NCBI GenBank assembly: GCA_963942565.1
Contig: OZ012697.1
Span: forward strand, 24,409,375 to 24,473,374
DNA from: Maea johnstoni
Taxonomy: Eukaryota > Annelida > Polychaeta > Spionida > Magelonidae
Direction: 5' to 3'
DNA length: 64,000 nt
The position numbers were made by a program, and so were the translations under genes. The notes beneath the pieces are model-generated. The model was not told the origin of the DNA, did no database searches, and saw nothing but the letters and a program-made list of their open reading frames with translations. This document shows, one piece after another, positions 45,301-54,478 of the stretch. The number at the start of each line of letters is the position of its first letter. Within the stretch, counting starts at the first letter, position 1.

Positions 45301-46998
45301 TGTGAAATATGTGACAAGGAATATGCACATACAAGTTATTACAAGGCACACATGAGGACCCATACTGGGGAAAAACCTCACCGATGCCAAGAATGTGGCA
45401 AGTCCTTCAATCAAAAGGGAGATTTAAATATACACATGAAGAATCACACAGGTGAGAAGCCTTTTAAGTGTAATTTGTGCGAGAAGGCATTTAAACTAAA
45501 AATCTATCTAAAACAACATGCAGTTACTCACAGCGGTGAGAAACCCCATACGTGTGAGCAATGTGGACGCGCTTTTGGTCATAAAAATAATCTTGTGAGA
45601 CACCAGCGTACTCACATGAAAAATCACTCAGTAGAGAAGCCTTTTCAATGTAATCTTTGTGAGAAGGCTTTTACACTAAAGGCTTCTCTAAAACAGCATG
45701 CAGTTACTCACAGCAGTGAGAAGCCCCACACGTGTGAGCAATGTGGACGCGCTTTTGGTCAAAAAGGTAATCTTGTTACACACCAGCGTACTCACACCGG
45801 TGAGAAACCATTTCAGTGTGAACTATGTGGTAAGAGTTTTGTGCACTCTACAACTTTAGAAGCACATCTGATGGTTCATAAGGGGGAAAAACCAAACAGC
45901 AAGTATGGAAAGTCAAAGTCCATTAAGTGTGAAATATGTGAGAAGGAATTTGTGCATGCAAGTCATTACAAGTCACACATGAGGATCCATACTGGGGATA
46001 GACCTTACCAATGCCAAGAATGTGGCAAGTCCTTCAGTCAAAAGGGACATTTAAATATACACATGAAGATTCACTCAGACGAGAAGCCTTTTCAATGTAA
46101 TCTGTGCGAGAAGGCATTTACACAAAAGATTACTCTACAGCGCCATGCAGTTACTCACAGCGGTGAAAAGCCCCACACGTGTGAGCAATGTGGACGCGCT
46201 TTTGGTCATAAAAAAAATCTTGTGAGACACCAGAGTACTCACATGAAAGATCACTCAGGAGAGAAGCCTTTTCAATGTAATCATTGTGAGAAGGCTTTTA
46301 CACTAAAGGCTTCTCTAAAACAGCACACAGTTACTCACAGCGGTGAGAAGCCCCACACGTGTGAGCAATGTGGACTCGCTTTTGGTCAAAAAGGTAATCT
46401 TGTTACACACCAGCGTACTCACACCGGTGAGAAACTATTTCAGTGTGAACTATGTGGTAAGAGTTTTGTGCACTCTACAACTTTAGAAGCACATCTGATG
46501 GTTCATAAGGGGGAAAAACCAAACAGCAAGTATGGAAAGTCAAAGTCCTTTAAGTGTGAAATATGTGAGAAGGAATTTGTGCATGCAAGTCATTACAAGT
46601 CACACATGAGGATCCATACTGGGGATAGACCTTACCAATGCCAAGAATGTGGCAAGTCCTTCAGTGAAAAGGGAGATTTGAATAAACACATGAAGATTCA
46701 CTCAGACGAGAAGCCTTTTCAATGTGATCTGTGTGAGAAGGCATTTACACAAAAGATTACTCTGCAGCGCCATGCAGTTACTCACAGCGGTGAGAAGCCC
46801 CACACGTGTGAGCAATGTGGACTCACTTTTGGTCGTAAAAGTAGTCTTGTGAGACACCAGCGTACTCACACCAGTGAGAAACCATTTCAGTGTGAGCAGT
46901 GCGGGAAAGCGTTTACTCAATCTACTAACCTTGTTGCTCATATTAAGACACACAAGTCCAGGTCCAACAATGCCAGTAGCCGGACCAAGGCAGACTAG
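42394..46998 (+). CDS. ZNF-C: 28-finger C2H2 protein with unassigned conserved N-terminal domain
   Basis: Largest and most complete member (1534 aa). Start chosen because ATGGCATCCATTG aligns with the other units' starts. Layout: ~1-140 acidic region with VKREI and VKNEP SUMO-consensus motifs; ~139-194 five 11-residue repeats (pattern GTVTEPMKVxG); ~197-360 the conserved family domain (NWSFLYNCTNENCIEYLKFY, FTVCMGNPDKEY, RCKKCLLYRNTL); ~387-424 coiled coil (LTAKLEQALQQAKIL...EQLRQQM); a linker with DHLNMVHMQGK repeats; ~708-1520 28 C2H2 fingers with mostly TGEKP-type linkers; basic tail KSRSNN...TKAD. Fingers 14-20 and 21-27 are an in-frame duplication of 627 bp, and fingers 9-13 are an older copy of 16-20. 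Some linkers are extended (KGEKPNSKYGKSKS, MKNHSVEKP). Probable role: sequence-specific nuclear DNA binding, likely repressive through SUMO. That role is inferred, not shown. Confidence 0.96.
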   Translation: MASIVKGMHRTHDKNNISERLTLTPTSQQELSRSVYIQESLDSEVVVKREIFKEVFGSGAVQKEDMQGQCPDKGPTAETSLDGVQLWHVKNEPSESEDPGSTYHHDMDEHKETVEMDNNQFNHIYKWTVASSETVSMKISGTVNEQVKVASGTVTEPVKVDGDKVTEPMKVVGGTVTEPMKVAGGTVTKPMKVKKAEMALKYKNLRESLKNNWSFLYNCTNENCIEYLKFYHGEATTIQLSVKIRSDFTPLIQVHGKHVSPEHDFWSGLPEKYTTPADIVKLLTKLHGFTVCMGNPDKEYQSLIKSHVESRQPPQAYVEGDFGAVKDGVLYTSSIRSIACELLTKCKRCKKCLLYRNTLTRAKSQETKDKQNRTSNLLTYKKSHSQMNSEELTAKLEQALQQAKILAEEKEQLRQQMTKTDDALKKSGGTIGTTFITGGELNMGTYLSTSESGHVPQLNDFTIVTESNDQDTPAHREDGSKVGTTTMIVPTEMSTNKDFQAEIGSQGGGPHEGLVLKAMNSGTKMNSVLRENDADFTNNHVLEKNGNEKNKSGLLIEGDPGTSVYNLNEEAMKGNGHLNMVHMQGKDHLNMVHMQGKDHLNMVHMQIREQFDKVVKDHLNMVQDCDVNKRNELDTKFNTPLMLPQNLDNSSASQIGVRHEDEKPIQSNDTAEMFDDRHPVAAPENPHPDLECGLPSLVLHCESPQSTNMHDCKECGKAFPQLQDLKKHARTHCVRKTFKCRRCKKIFPSLSILVAHRKVHAATKHAKCDKCGKAFSNAFQLRSHTIREHWDDHQFKCNKCDKVFSQYSALIMHKRTHIVEKPFKCCICNGAYTSSYGLTAHMKTHTGERPYKCTQCSKAYFSSTSLKCHMRIHTGERPYKCKPCGKAYISSSSLHAHMVFHSDEKPYECEYCDKGFHTAAILITHRKTHTGEKPYHCELCGKSFAQSTYLKAHLMVHKGEKPKRKYSFQCEICDKEYAHTSYYKAHMRTHTGEKPHRCQECGKSFNQKGDLNIHMKNHTGEKPFKCNLCEKAFKLKIYLKQHAVTHSGEKPHTCEQCGRAFGHKNNLVRHQRTHMKNHSVEKPFQCNLCEKAFTLKASLKQHAVTHSSEKPHTCEQCGRAFGQKGNLVTHQRTHTGEKPFQCELCGKSFVHSTTLEAHLMVHKGEKPNSKYGKSKSIKCEICEKEFVHASHYKSHMRIHTGDRPYQCQECGKSFSQKGHLNIHMKIHSDEKPFQCNLCEKAFTQKITLQRHAVTHSGEKPHTCEQCGRAFGHKKNLVRHQSTHMKDHSGEKPFQCNHCEKAFTLKASLKQHTVTHSGEKPHTCEQCGLAFGQKGNLVTHQRTHTGEKLFQCELCGKSFVHSTTLEAHLMVHKGEKPNSKYGKSKSFKCEICEKEFVHASHYKSHMRIHTGDRPYQCQECGKSFSEKGDLNKHMKIHSDEKPFQCDLCEKAFTQKITLQRHAVTHSGEKPHTCEQCGLTFGRKSSLVRHQRTHTSEKPFQCEQCGKAFTQSTNLVAHIKTHKSRSNNASSRTKAD
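42808..42975 (+). repeat. 33-bp coding minisatellite in ZNF-C
   Basis: Five tandem units encode GTVNEQVKVAS, GTVTEPVKVDG, DKVTEPMKVVG, GTVTEPMKVAG and GTVTKPMKVKK. ZNF-D has three units (54778-54876); ZNF-A and B have at most one. Confidence 0.92.
45616..46869 (+). repeat. 627-bp in-frame duplication of seven zinc fingers
   Basis: Units 45616-46242 and 46243-46869, each 209 codons (fingers 14-20 and 21-27). They are nearly identical overall; amino-acid changes between them include the contact residues of fingers 18/25 and 20/27. Confidence 0.93.
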
Positions 46999-48253
46999 TA
47001 TGTACGATTATTGAAGGGTCATGATATTGACACTTGTCCTACCAGCTTTGTACAGTTTTACACGATTTTTGCTCACAGCGGCCAAAGTGTCTGACAATTT
47101 AGATAATATTTTGTAGGCAAAAAAAAAAATTGAGAAAATATTTGAAGAAGAAATATTGATCATTAGTAACATTCCCAACAAATCTCCTTCAAATATTTCC
47201 TCATTCTTCATTCTAAAATATTATCAAAAATGTCATGGATTCAGATGGCAACTTCTCAAGGAACTCTTAAGCATGATTTGGTTAAAACAGCCCATTCAGT
47301 TAGTAAAGTGTCAACCCTTGTTACAGGGATTTAGCCAGGACCTGTCCAGCCTGTCCTTTTGACTGGCATTTTCCTGAAAACCTCCAAATTTTACATATGG
47401 CAATTTTGGGCACTCAGTTTCCAAATCCTGGCTAAGAACCTGCTGCCAAACTAGTGAAATGTCCTCCCTTGTGGTCCTATCAGACCCATATGATTTACAA
47501 AATGATTAAAGATTTCCCACATTTCATTTCAATGTTTTGTCTTCATCTAAAGGCATAGTAGGGTATTAGACAAGGTGACAGTAACACCTAAAACCTTAAA
47601 GTCCATTTAAAACACCCCACAGTTAGAAATCTGTTAAACTAAGCTATCATTGTCAGGTCCCCTTTTAAAATCCAACATAAGAAAGGGAGTCACCAGTCAT
47701 GCCATCCCTATAGGTAGAGCCTAAGTGGCACTGAATTTGCAAATTTCACACCTGAAATTAAAAGTCTATTTGAAAAATACACCAGGGTTAGAATTTCATC
47801 AAACTTTCCATAGGCCTTTATTGTAAGGTTCCCTTTGAATATCGAAAATAAAAAAGGTGGGTCATTAAGGGGAATTTCTTACCGTGGGGTATTTTATAAA
47901 TGGACTTCAAGCTTTAGTTGTCACTATCTCCTTGTCAAATACGCTACGTCTTTAACATTTTGTTATCAGCACATTTGAACCTGTAGTGCCTAAAACTATT
48001 CTACTATTTCTGCGATGTATCTTCTATCAAGATCAATTTTCTTAAGATATTTGAAGAAATATTAATCGAAAATACCATCTTTGTAAAGTATACCAATTTA
48101 TGATTAATGCAGTTGTTATTTTAAGATGTATTGTAGATTCAGATGATGTTTAACACAGAGAACTGAAGGCATGAATAGTTTGATATGATTGGCTAGTGGA
48201 GTCGGGCCTTAGTCGAATTTTAAAAATACCTGCCTGAAATAGCAATCACAAAA
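46999..48253 (+). other. ZNF-C 3' UTR and flank
   Basis: Family 3' UTR (CTCACAGCGGCCAAAG near 47071; AACAAATCTCCTTCAAATAT), then a flank shared with ZNF-B (32790-33290) and the ghost unit. No gene. Confidence 0.65.
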
Positions 48254-50227
48254 CTTCTGCCTGTCCAAATTTAGTTACTCATCTACTTCCAATCCTCATA
48301 CCACCTATATGTATTAGCCTAATGTATCAAAAAAGTGTAATTATTACTATTGCAATATCTAGCCGGATGTCAGTCAGGAGCCGGGTGGCAATGCATGATG
48401 TCATCAGGCCTCATGCGATACCCACCTCCTGAATGAAGACATCTTGCCATACACCATTTTCACAACATGGATAATAAATTTATCATCACTTCCCCCCCTC
48501 CCCCCCCCCCCCCCCACCCCCCTCACCCTGACATGAATTTTGAATTACAATAAGCAGAACAAGTTCTGACTCAAAAATTCTTGCAGTGGACATTTAAGAA
48601 AACTCCTCTTCAGACTCGCCTTACACAGAACAAACGGCAAGGTTTTTTCACTTGAACTCGTAATTTACAAACCTAAATCCATCTCATATACTTCCTGCCA
48701 TCTTATTTACCAGATATACACCATGTTTGTTTGAATAATGTTTTAAACGCCAAAAAACAATTTCTAGCGGCGTGAAGAGCAGTGGCTGCCATCTTTGTTG
48801 CTATAGAAAAGCAACCAGTGCGACCTCTATTGGGGGAGAATGTAATTAAATGTTTCCATAGCAATGAATGGTAATTTTGGGGTCCTAACAGCGAACATTG
48901 TGAACAGCATGGTTAGGATCCCAATAAAAGATTATATAGGCCTCCTAACATTGACAATTGCTAAAAGCAATGTAAGAAGCCCAATATAGTACAGTATGTA
49001 AAATAAATTGACCAATCGGCCGCCTGTATCAGAGTGGAGTTGATGGTAATACCTCATCTCTTATGTAGATCCATATGCATTCTCCTTTGTCTAACAAGCT
49101 AGTCCTTTATCTGACCCCCTCACTTTTCAGTGAATTATTTTTGTGATATGCCATCAAAGCAAACTGGCATAGGAGACCATGTAAACATAGCCAACAAAGT
49201 AAATATTTTTATTTATCATTTTCCTACTCGGGCACTGCAGGTAAACAAAAGGATTTTGATTTGATTTTTATTTACCTCCCTTCCGACCCAGCAAAAGGGT
49301 ATAAGGAAGTTCCATGAACCGAGGATCAATCATTTGTCACCTAACAAATATGAAACCTCGCATGGCGGAAAAAAGAGCAAATAATTAATCACTTCAGTTC
49401 AAATTAATCCATTTTTACCACTGACAATATTTCCTGCAGTTGCTATGGTAATGGAAAAAAAGCAACATTTCAGGCTGACTTGAATATTGGCTATTGGCGT
49501 AAGCAGAAATATGATACAATAGGTTCAAGTATTGTCACTGCCTAAAACAGGAAATATCTATCATTTTTGACAAATCATTGTTATAGATTAATTGAAAATG
49601 TTCTGTTGTACTTTATTGTTATCATGAAGATGATGGATAATAAAATTTGAAGATGCGTTCATACCCAAGTGTTTTACTCTTATGTGACATCCCACACCCC
49701 CTCCTTTTTAGTATAGCTGCACTCACGGAGGGAGATAACTCAAGAGCTCTACCACCATTTTGACTTGTGAGCTTCCAGACACATTTTAAAAGGATATATA
49801 TAATTTATCATTCAGCCCAGCAATGGAGAACTAAATACTTATGGATGGAGAACTAAATACTTACTGATGGAGATTTATTAATATTTACATGTTTATTTCA
49901 TTTAAAAATGTGCTGGCGAGTTACGAAGGTCAGTATAACATTCAACAATGCCTGTATACATTGGGGATTGTGAACAAGACTTGACAGTGATAAGCAGGTG
50001 TGTCTTAGGTGTGCTATGTTAGGTTTGTATTCCCTACATAGATGAGTCAACGAGTTGACCATTATATCATGTTGCCATAGTAATATCTGGACATTGTTTT
50101 CCCACACAGTGCATACCAAAGTGTAAATACTTCGGTTTTCTACCCTTGTTCGTTGCCTTCGCGCGATGTCATGGCAACCATTTGTAAAAAACTTTTTAAT
50201 AAAGCCTTTTTTCATAAATCAAATGAA
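48254..50227 (+). repeat. 1.97-kb tandem duplication, copy 1
   Basis: Starts CTTCTGCCTGTCC and runs to TCATAAATCAAATGAA. It is followed at once by copy 2 with only scattered differences. Non-coding: a C-run at 48487-48518 and the truncated hAT-like element 49712-50227 lie inside. Confidence 0.92.
49712..50227. mobile_element. hAT-like element truncated by the duplication
   Basis: TATAGCTGCACTCACGGAGG start as at 51683; the right part is missing because copy 2 begins at 50228. Confidence 0.75.
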
Positions 50228-52160
50228 CTTCTGCCTGTCCATATTTAGTTACTCATCTACTTCCAATCCTTATACCACCTATATGTATTAGCCTAATGTA
50301 TCAAAAAAGTGTAATTATTACTATTGCAATATCTAGCCGGATGTCAGTCAGAAGTCGGGTGGCAATGCATGATGTCATCAGGCCTCATGCGATACCCACC
50401 TCCTGAATGAAGACATCTTGCCATACACCATTTTCACAACATGGATAATAAATTTATCATCACTTCCCCCCCTCCCCCTCCCCCACCCCCCTCACCCTGA
50501 CATGAATTTTGAATTACAATAAGCAGAACAAGTTCTGACTCAAAAATTCTTGCAGTGGACATTTAAGAAAACTCCTCTTCAGACTCGCCTCACACAGAAC
50601 AAACGGCAAGGTTTTTTCACTTGAACTCGCAATTTACAAACCTAAATCCATCTCATATACTTCCTGCCATCTTATTTACCAGATATACACCATGTTTGTG
50701 TGAATAATGTTTTAAACGCCAAAAAACAATTTCTAGCGGCGTGAAGAGCAGTGGCTGCCATCTTTGTTGCTATAGAAAAGCAACCAGTGCGACCTCTGTT
50801 GGGGGAGAATGTAATTAAATGTTTCCATAGCAATGAATGGTAATTTTGGGGTCCTAACAGCGAACATTGTGAACAGCATGGTTAGGATCCCAATAAAAGA
50901 TTATATAGGCCTCCTAACATTGACAATTGTTAAAAGCAATGTAAGAAGCCCAATATAGTACAGTATGTAAAATAAATTGACCAATCGGCCGCCTGTATCA
51001 GAGTGGAGTTGATGATAATACCTCATCTCTTATGTAGATCCATATGCATTCTCCTTTGTCTAACAAGCTAGTCCTTTATCTGACCCCCTCACTTTTTAGT
51101 GAATTATTTTTGTGATATGCCATCAAAGCAAACTGGCATAGGAGACCATGTAAACATAGCCAACAAAGTAAATATTTTTATTTATCATTTTCCTACTCGG
51201 GCACTGCAGGTAAACAAAAGGATTTTGATTTGATTTTTATTTACCTCCCTTCTGACCCAGCAAAAGGGTATAAGGAAGTTCCATGAACCGAGGATCAATC
51301 ATTTGTCACCTAACAAATATGAAACCTCGCATGGCGGAAAAAAGAGCAAAGAATTAATCACTTCAGTTCAAATTAATCCATTTTTACCACTGACAATATT
51401 TCCTGCAGTTGCTATGGTAATGGACAAAAAGCAACATTTCAGGCTGACTTGAATATTGGCTATTGGCGTAAGCAGAAATATGATACAATAGGTTCAATTA
51501 TTGTCACTGCCTAAAACAGGAAATATCTATCATTTTTAACAAATCATTGTTATAGATTAATTGAAAAAGTTCTGTTGTACTTTATTGTTATTATGAAGAT
51601 GATGGATAATAAAATCTGAAGATGCGTTTATACCCAAATGTTTTACTCTTATGTGACTTGCCCAACCCCCTTGTATTTTTAGTAGAGCTGCACTCACGGA
51701 GAGAGATAACTCAAGAGCTCTACCACCATTTTGACTCCTGAGCTCCCGGACACATTTTAAAAAAAATATATATATTTATCATTCAGCCCAGCAATGGGAA
51801 GCTAAATACTTACTGATAGAGATTTATTAACATTTACATGTTTATTTCATTTAAAAATGTTCTGGCGAGCTACAAAGGTCAGTATAACACTTGACAATGC
51901 CTGTATACATTGGGGATTGTGAACAAGACTTGACAGTGATAAGCAGGTGTGTGTTAGGTTTGTATTCTCTACATAGATGAGTCGGCGAGTTGACCATCAT
52001 ATCATGTTGCCATAGTAATATCTGGACATTGTTTTCCCACATAGTATATACCAAAGTGTAAATACTTCGGTTTTCTACCCTTGTTCGTTGCCCTCGCGTG
52101 GTGTCATGGAAACCATATGTAAACAACTTTTTGATAAAGCCTTTTTTCATAAATCAAATG
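50228..52160 (+). repeat. 1.97-kb tandem duplication, copy 2
   Basis: Near-identical to copy 1 but about 40 bp shorter, with a smaller C-run (near 50467). Its hAT-like element continues past the repeat end to 52483. The boundary between copies therefore lies inside that element. Confidence 0.92.
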
Positions 52161-52483
52161 CACCTTTCCCATAAATTGAACATAAACAATGTGGAAAGAG
52201 CCCTTGTTTCCAAAAGTTAAAGGACTTTTCCCAAAAATTAAACAGCAAAATGTATTTTTTTCATATTATAATAGCCATTAAGACCTCGCCAGAGGGATCT
52301 GATGCATCTCACAGCCTCTGGCCTGCGGCCCTCAGCTGTGAGATGCATCAGACCCCCCTTGGCCTTGGGTTTTCTAACACAGCTGCCTGGCTCGATCTTA
52401 GTCCCTATATTCTAGCTTGAGCTCGGCTCGTCTGGATTAAGTAGTAAAGTCACATGAGTTCTAAGCGGTGAGTGCAGCTCGTA
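51683..52483. mobile_element. hAT-like element (TAGRGCTGCACTC family), 801 bp
   Basis: TAGAGCTGCACTCAC start, GTGAGTGCAGCTCGTA end. ATTTTTAG is duplicated exactly at 51675-51682 and 52484-52491. The older third copy (near 61890) reads TGTATTTTTAATAGTG with no insert. It carries a long hairpin (52279-52370) inside. No transposase. Confidence 0.85.
52279..52370. repeat. Hairpin with GGCCTGCGGCCCTCA loop
   Basis: GATCTGATGCATCTCACAG pairs with CTGTGAGATGCATCAGA around a GC-rich tip. It has the same tip style as 25837-25971 but a different stem. Confidence 0.88.
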
Positions 52484-52491
52484 ATTTTTAG

Positions 52492-52790
52492 TAGTGATTC
52501 TTTATTGGAAGATTAAATGAGGCACTTTTATTTTGATCAAAATACAAATCTTGGTATTAAGTCCCAAATTTGAGTTATATTGTTGCCCTAAAGGTGGAGA
52601 CACTGCCCACTAGTTGGTCTGTCCTTGGGCAAGACAGTTTATTCCATTTTGCCTCAGTCTACCCAGCTGCTAAATGGGTACCTAGCATTAATAAGGCAGT
52701 GCTAAGAGCTTGTGTGCTATATGCTGCCAACTGCTCTGGAATACCCCTCGGAGGATTGAAATGATTTCCATGCGTACAGGCCTGCTAGGG
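52492..52790 (+). repeat. SINE-like dispersed repeat and flank
   Basis: Contains GTCCTTGGGCAAGACA, TTTTGCCTCAGTCTACCCAGC and AAATGGGTACC. I recall such a string as widespread in marine-animal SINE or LINE tails. 52489-52615 matches 61900-62015. Confidence 0.5.
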
Positions 52791-52875
52791 GAGGAAGGTT
52801 GTGTGAGCACTTCTGTGGATACAAGACTATAAACAGAATACCTTTATATTAGGAAGCCCTGAACAGCAGGTTATT

Positions 52876-53030
52876 CACCGTAGATCTATGAAGGAGTCCG
52901 ACATTCACCTACTTGCAAAATGCTAAGCTCGCTTCAGGTTCTTGAAGAGTAAGCTGGTAAGTGTTCCATTGATCCAATCAGGAAAAAGAAGTGTGCGATG
53001 AAAAATAACACCTATCCTAGATCAGCACTC
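52876..53030 (+). repeat. R2 dispersed repeat, shortened
   Basis: ACCGTAGATCTATGAAGGAG ... AGAAGTGTGCGATGAAAAATAACA; the second half is missing. Confidence 0.65.
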
Positions 53031-53358
53031 TTGTCCCTTTCTAACAATGTTTATATATTATCTAATCCCTGAGGTCTTGGTGTTTCAACTATAAGTTTTA
53101 CCTCAAATGACATTTTCTTGATCAATAAAGGGTACATTTGATTTGTAAATACCGTACATGTCTCCTGAATATACAAGTACTAGGCGAGGGCAACTTGATT
53201 GAAAATTTGGAGTTCCTGCAAGAGAATACCTTGCAGCACACAACTATGGTGGAAATTTTACCCAAGAAAATAGGTCAACAATGGATATGTTGTTGACCTA
53301 CTTTCATAAGTGTAATCGCAAGTGTTCAGTTTAAAGTCACATTTTTACTAGCTCTCAG
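53031..53358. other. Gene-free stretch
   Basis: AT-rich, nothing recognised. It lies between R2 and R1. Confidence 0.4.
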
Positions 53359-53646
53359 CTTAGAAGAACAAACACATGGAATGGAAACCAGCCGGTCAAC
53401 CTGAACATGCTAGCCTCAACCAGTGTCAACTAATAGTCGCTAATAGGTGCTCTGGGCACCCCCAGCAGGTGGTGGAGATAAGGTTTCTCTGTAATGTAAT
53501 CGATGCAAGAGCCCTGATTGGTCCTTGTTCCCACGTGACCTCGCCCTGCTGCCTTATCTGGTAGTCCTGGCATGAGGCCAGCATGTAACTATAGGGCATA
53601 TAGTAATTGGTCTCTCGTTACATATCCATTCTTTTCTTAATCCAAG
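53359..53646 (+). mobile_element. R1 family MITE
   Basis: CTTAGAAGAACAAACACATGG to TTCTTAATCCAAGCT. The central run reads GTGCTCTGGGCACCCCC. Confidence 0.72.
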
Positions 53647-53648
53647 CT

Positions 53649-53757
53649 CTCAGTAATGTGTACTAGCCCGGCGGGGTTATATACAAAGAGTTTTCTCTAG
53701 CCCTGCACTTCAACAGCTTGCTACACGCTATCGGGCTAGCCTTAATGTCGAGCCCTG
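53649..53757. mobile_element. Small element with CAG...CCCTG ends
   Basis: ACTAGCCCGGCGG at the left is mirrored by CGGGCTAGCC at the right, ending GTCGAGCCCTG as in 21203-21547. It has weak left end and no clear target duplication. Confidence 0.4.
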
Positions 53758-54319
53758 AGAATATTTACATTTGACGTTTTAGGGTAATAACCTAATCTTT
53801 TCCTAACAATCCGTTTTCTAGGACATGAGTAAATTGACCTTTTTGACACAATTGGTGCTTGAATCTAGTTGGAATAAGGATTTGAAGTAGCTGAGTAGCT
53901 AAACCTGGACAGGCCAACATTTTGAAATTGCTGTTTTTGGACAGGCAGTTTTGTAATCCTGGATAAGACCATGATGTTGGCTTTTCATTTGGTCTTTAAA
54001 AGAAGAGCTTGGCTCACCAATCTAAAACACCCCCCTACATAGCTCAAAGTTTAAGCAACAAATGGACTTGCAGATGCTTGGTTCTAGGTTCATTTTGATG
54101 TGTCACAAGACTATGGTGGCCCAGAGTTGGTAATATTGTCAAACTTGAACAACCTGGTATTGGATTATGGCCAATAATCCTTAAAACAATTTGGAATCAA
54201 GCATTTGTGGTTAAAGATACAATTTAGGCTCACAAGGGTTTACATTTTAAACCAAACTGCACAATAGTGAAATCCTTGCTTTTGTATGTCAATGTTTATG
54301 TCCTATTCCTATTTTGTAG
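53758..54319 (+). other. ZNF-D upstream flank/intron
   Basis: 54000-54300 matches the corresponding parts of the B and C units (TTCATTTTGATGTGTCACA, CTATGGTGG, ACCAAACTGCACAAT). Confidence 0.6.
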
Positions 54320-54478
54320 ATAAAACACCTGGTGGGACCTAAGCAAACTAGGATTCCTGAGGAAAACCGAGAGTCGGATGTGTTGCCTTGGCATATTATG
54401 TGATTCATGGATGATCACTGCTTGGCTAAGAGAACATCCAAGGACTTAATAGGAATAAAAATATAAAGAACTGCAAAT
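54320..54478 (+). other. 3' splice acceptor and leader of ZNF-D
   Basis: CTATTTTGTAG, then CCTGGTGGGACCTAAGC and ACTAGGATTCCTGAGG. A 23-codon upstream ORF (ATGTGTTGCCTTGGC) starts near 54379. Confidence 0.7.
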
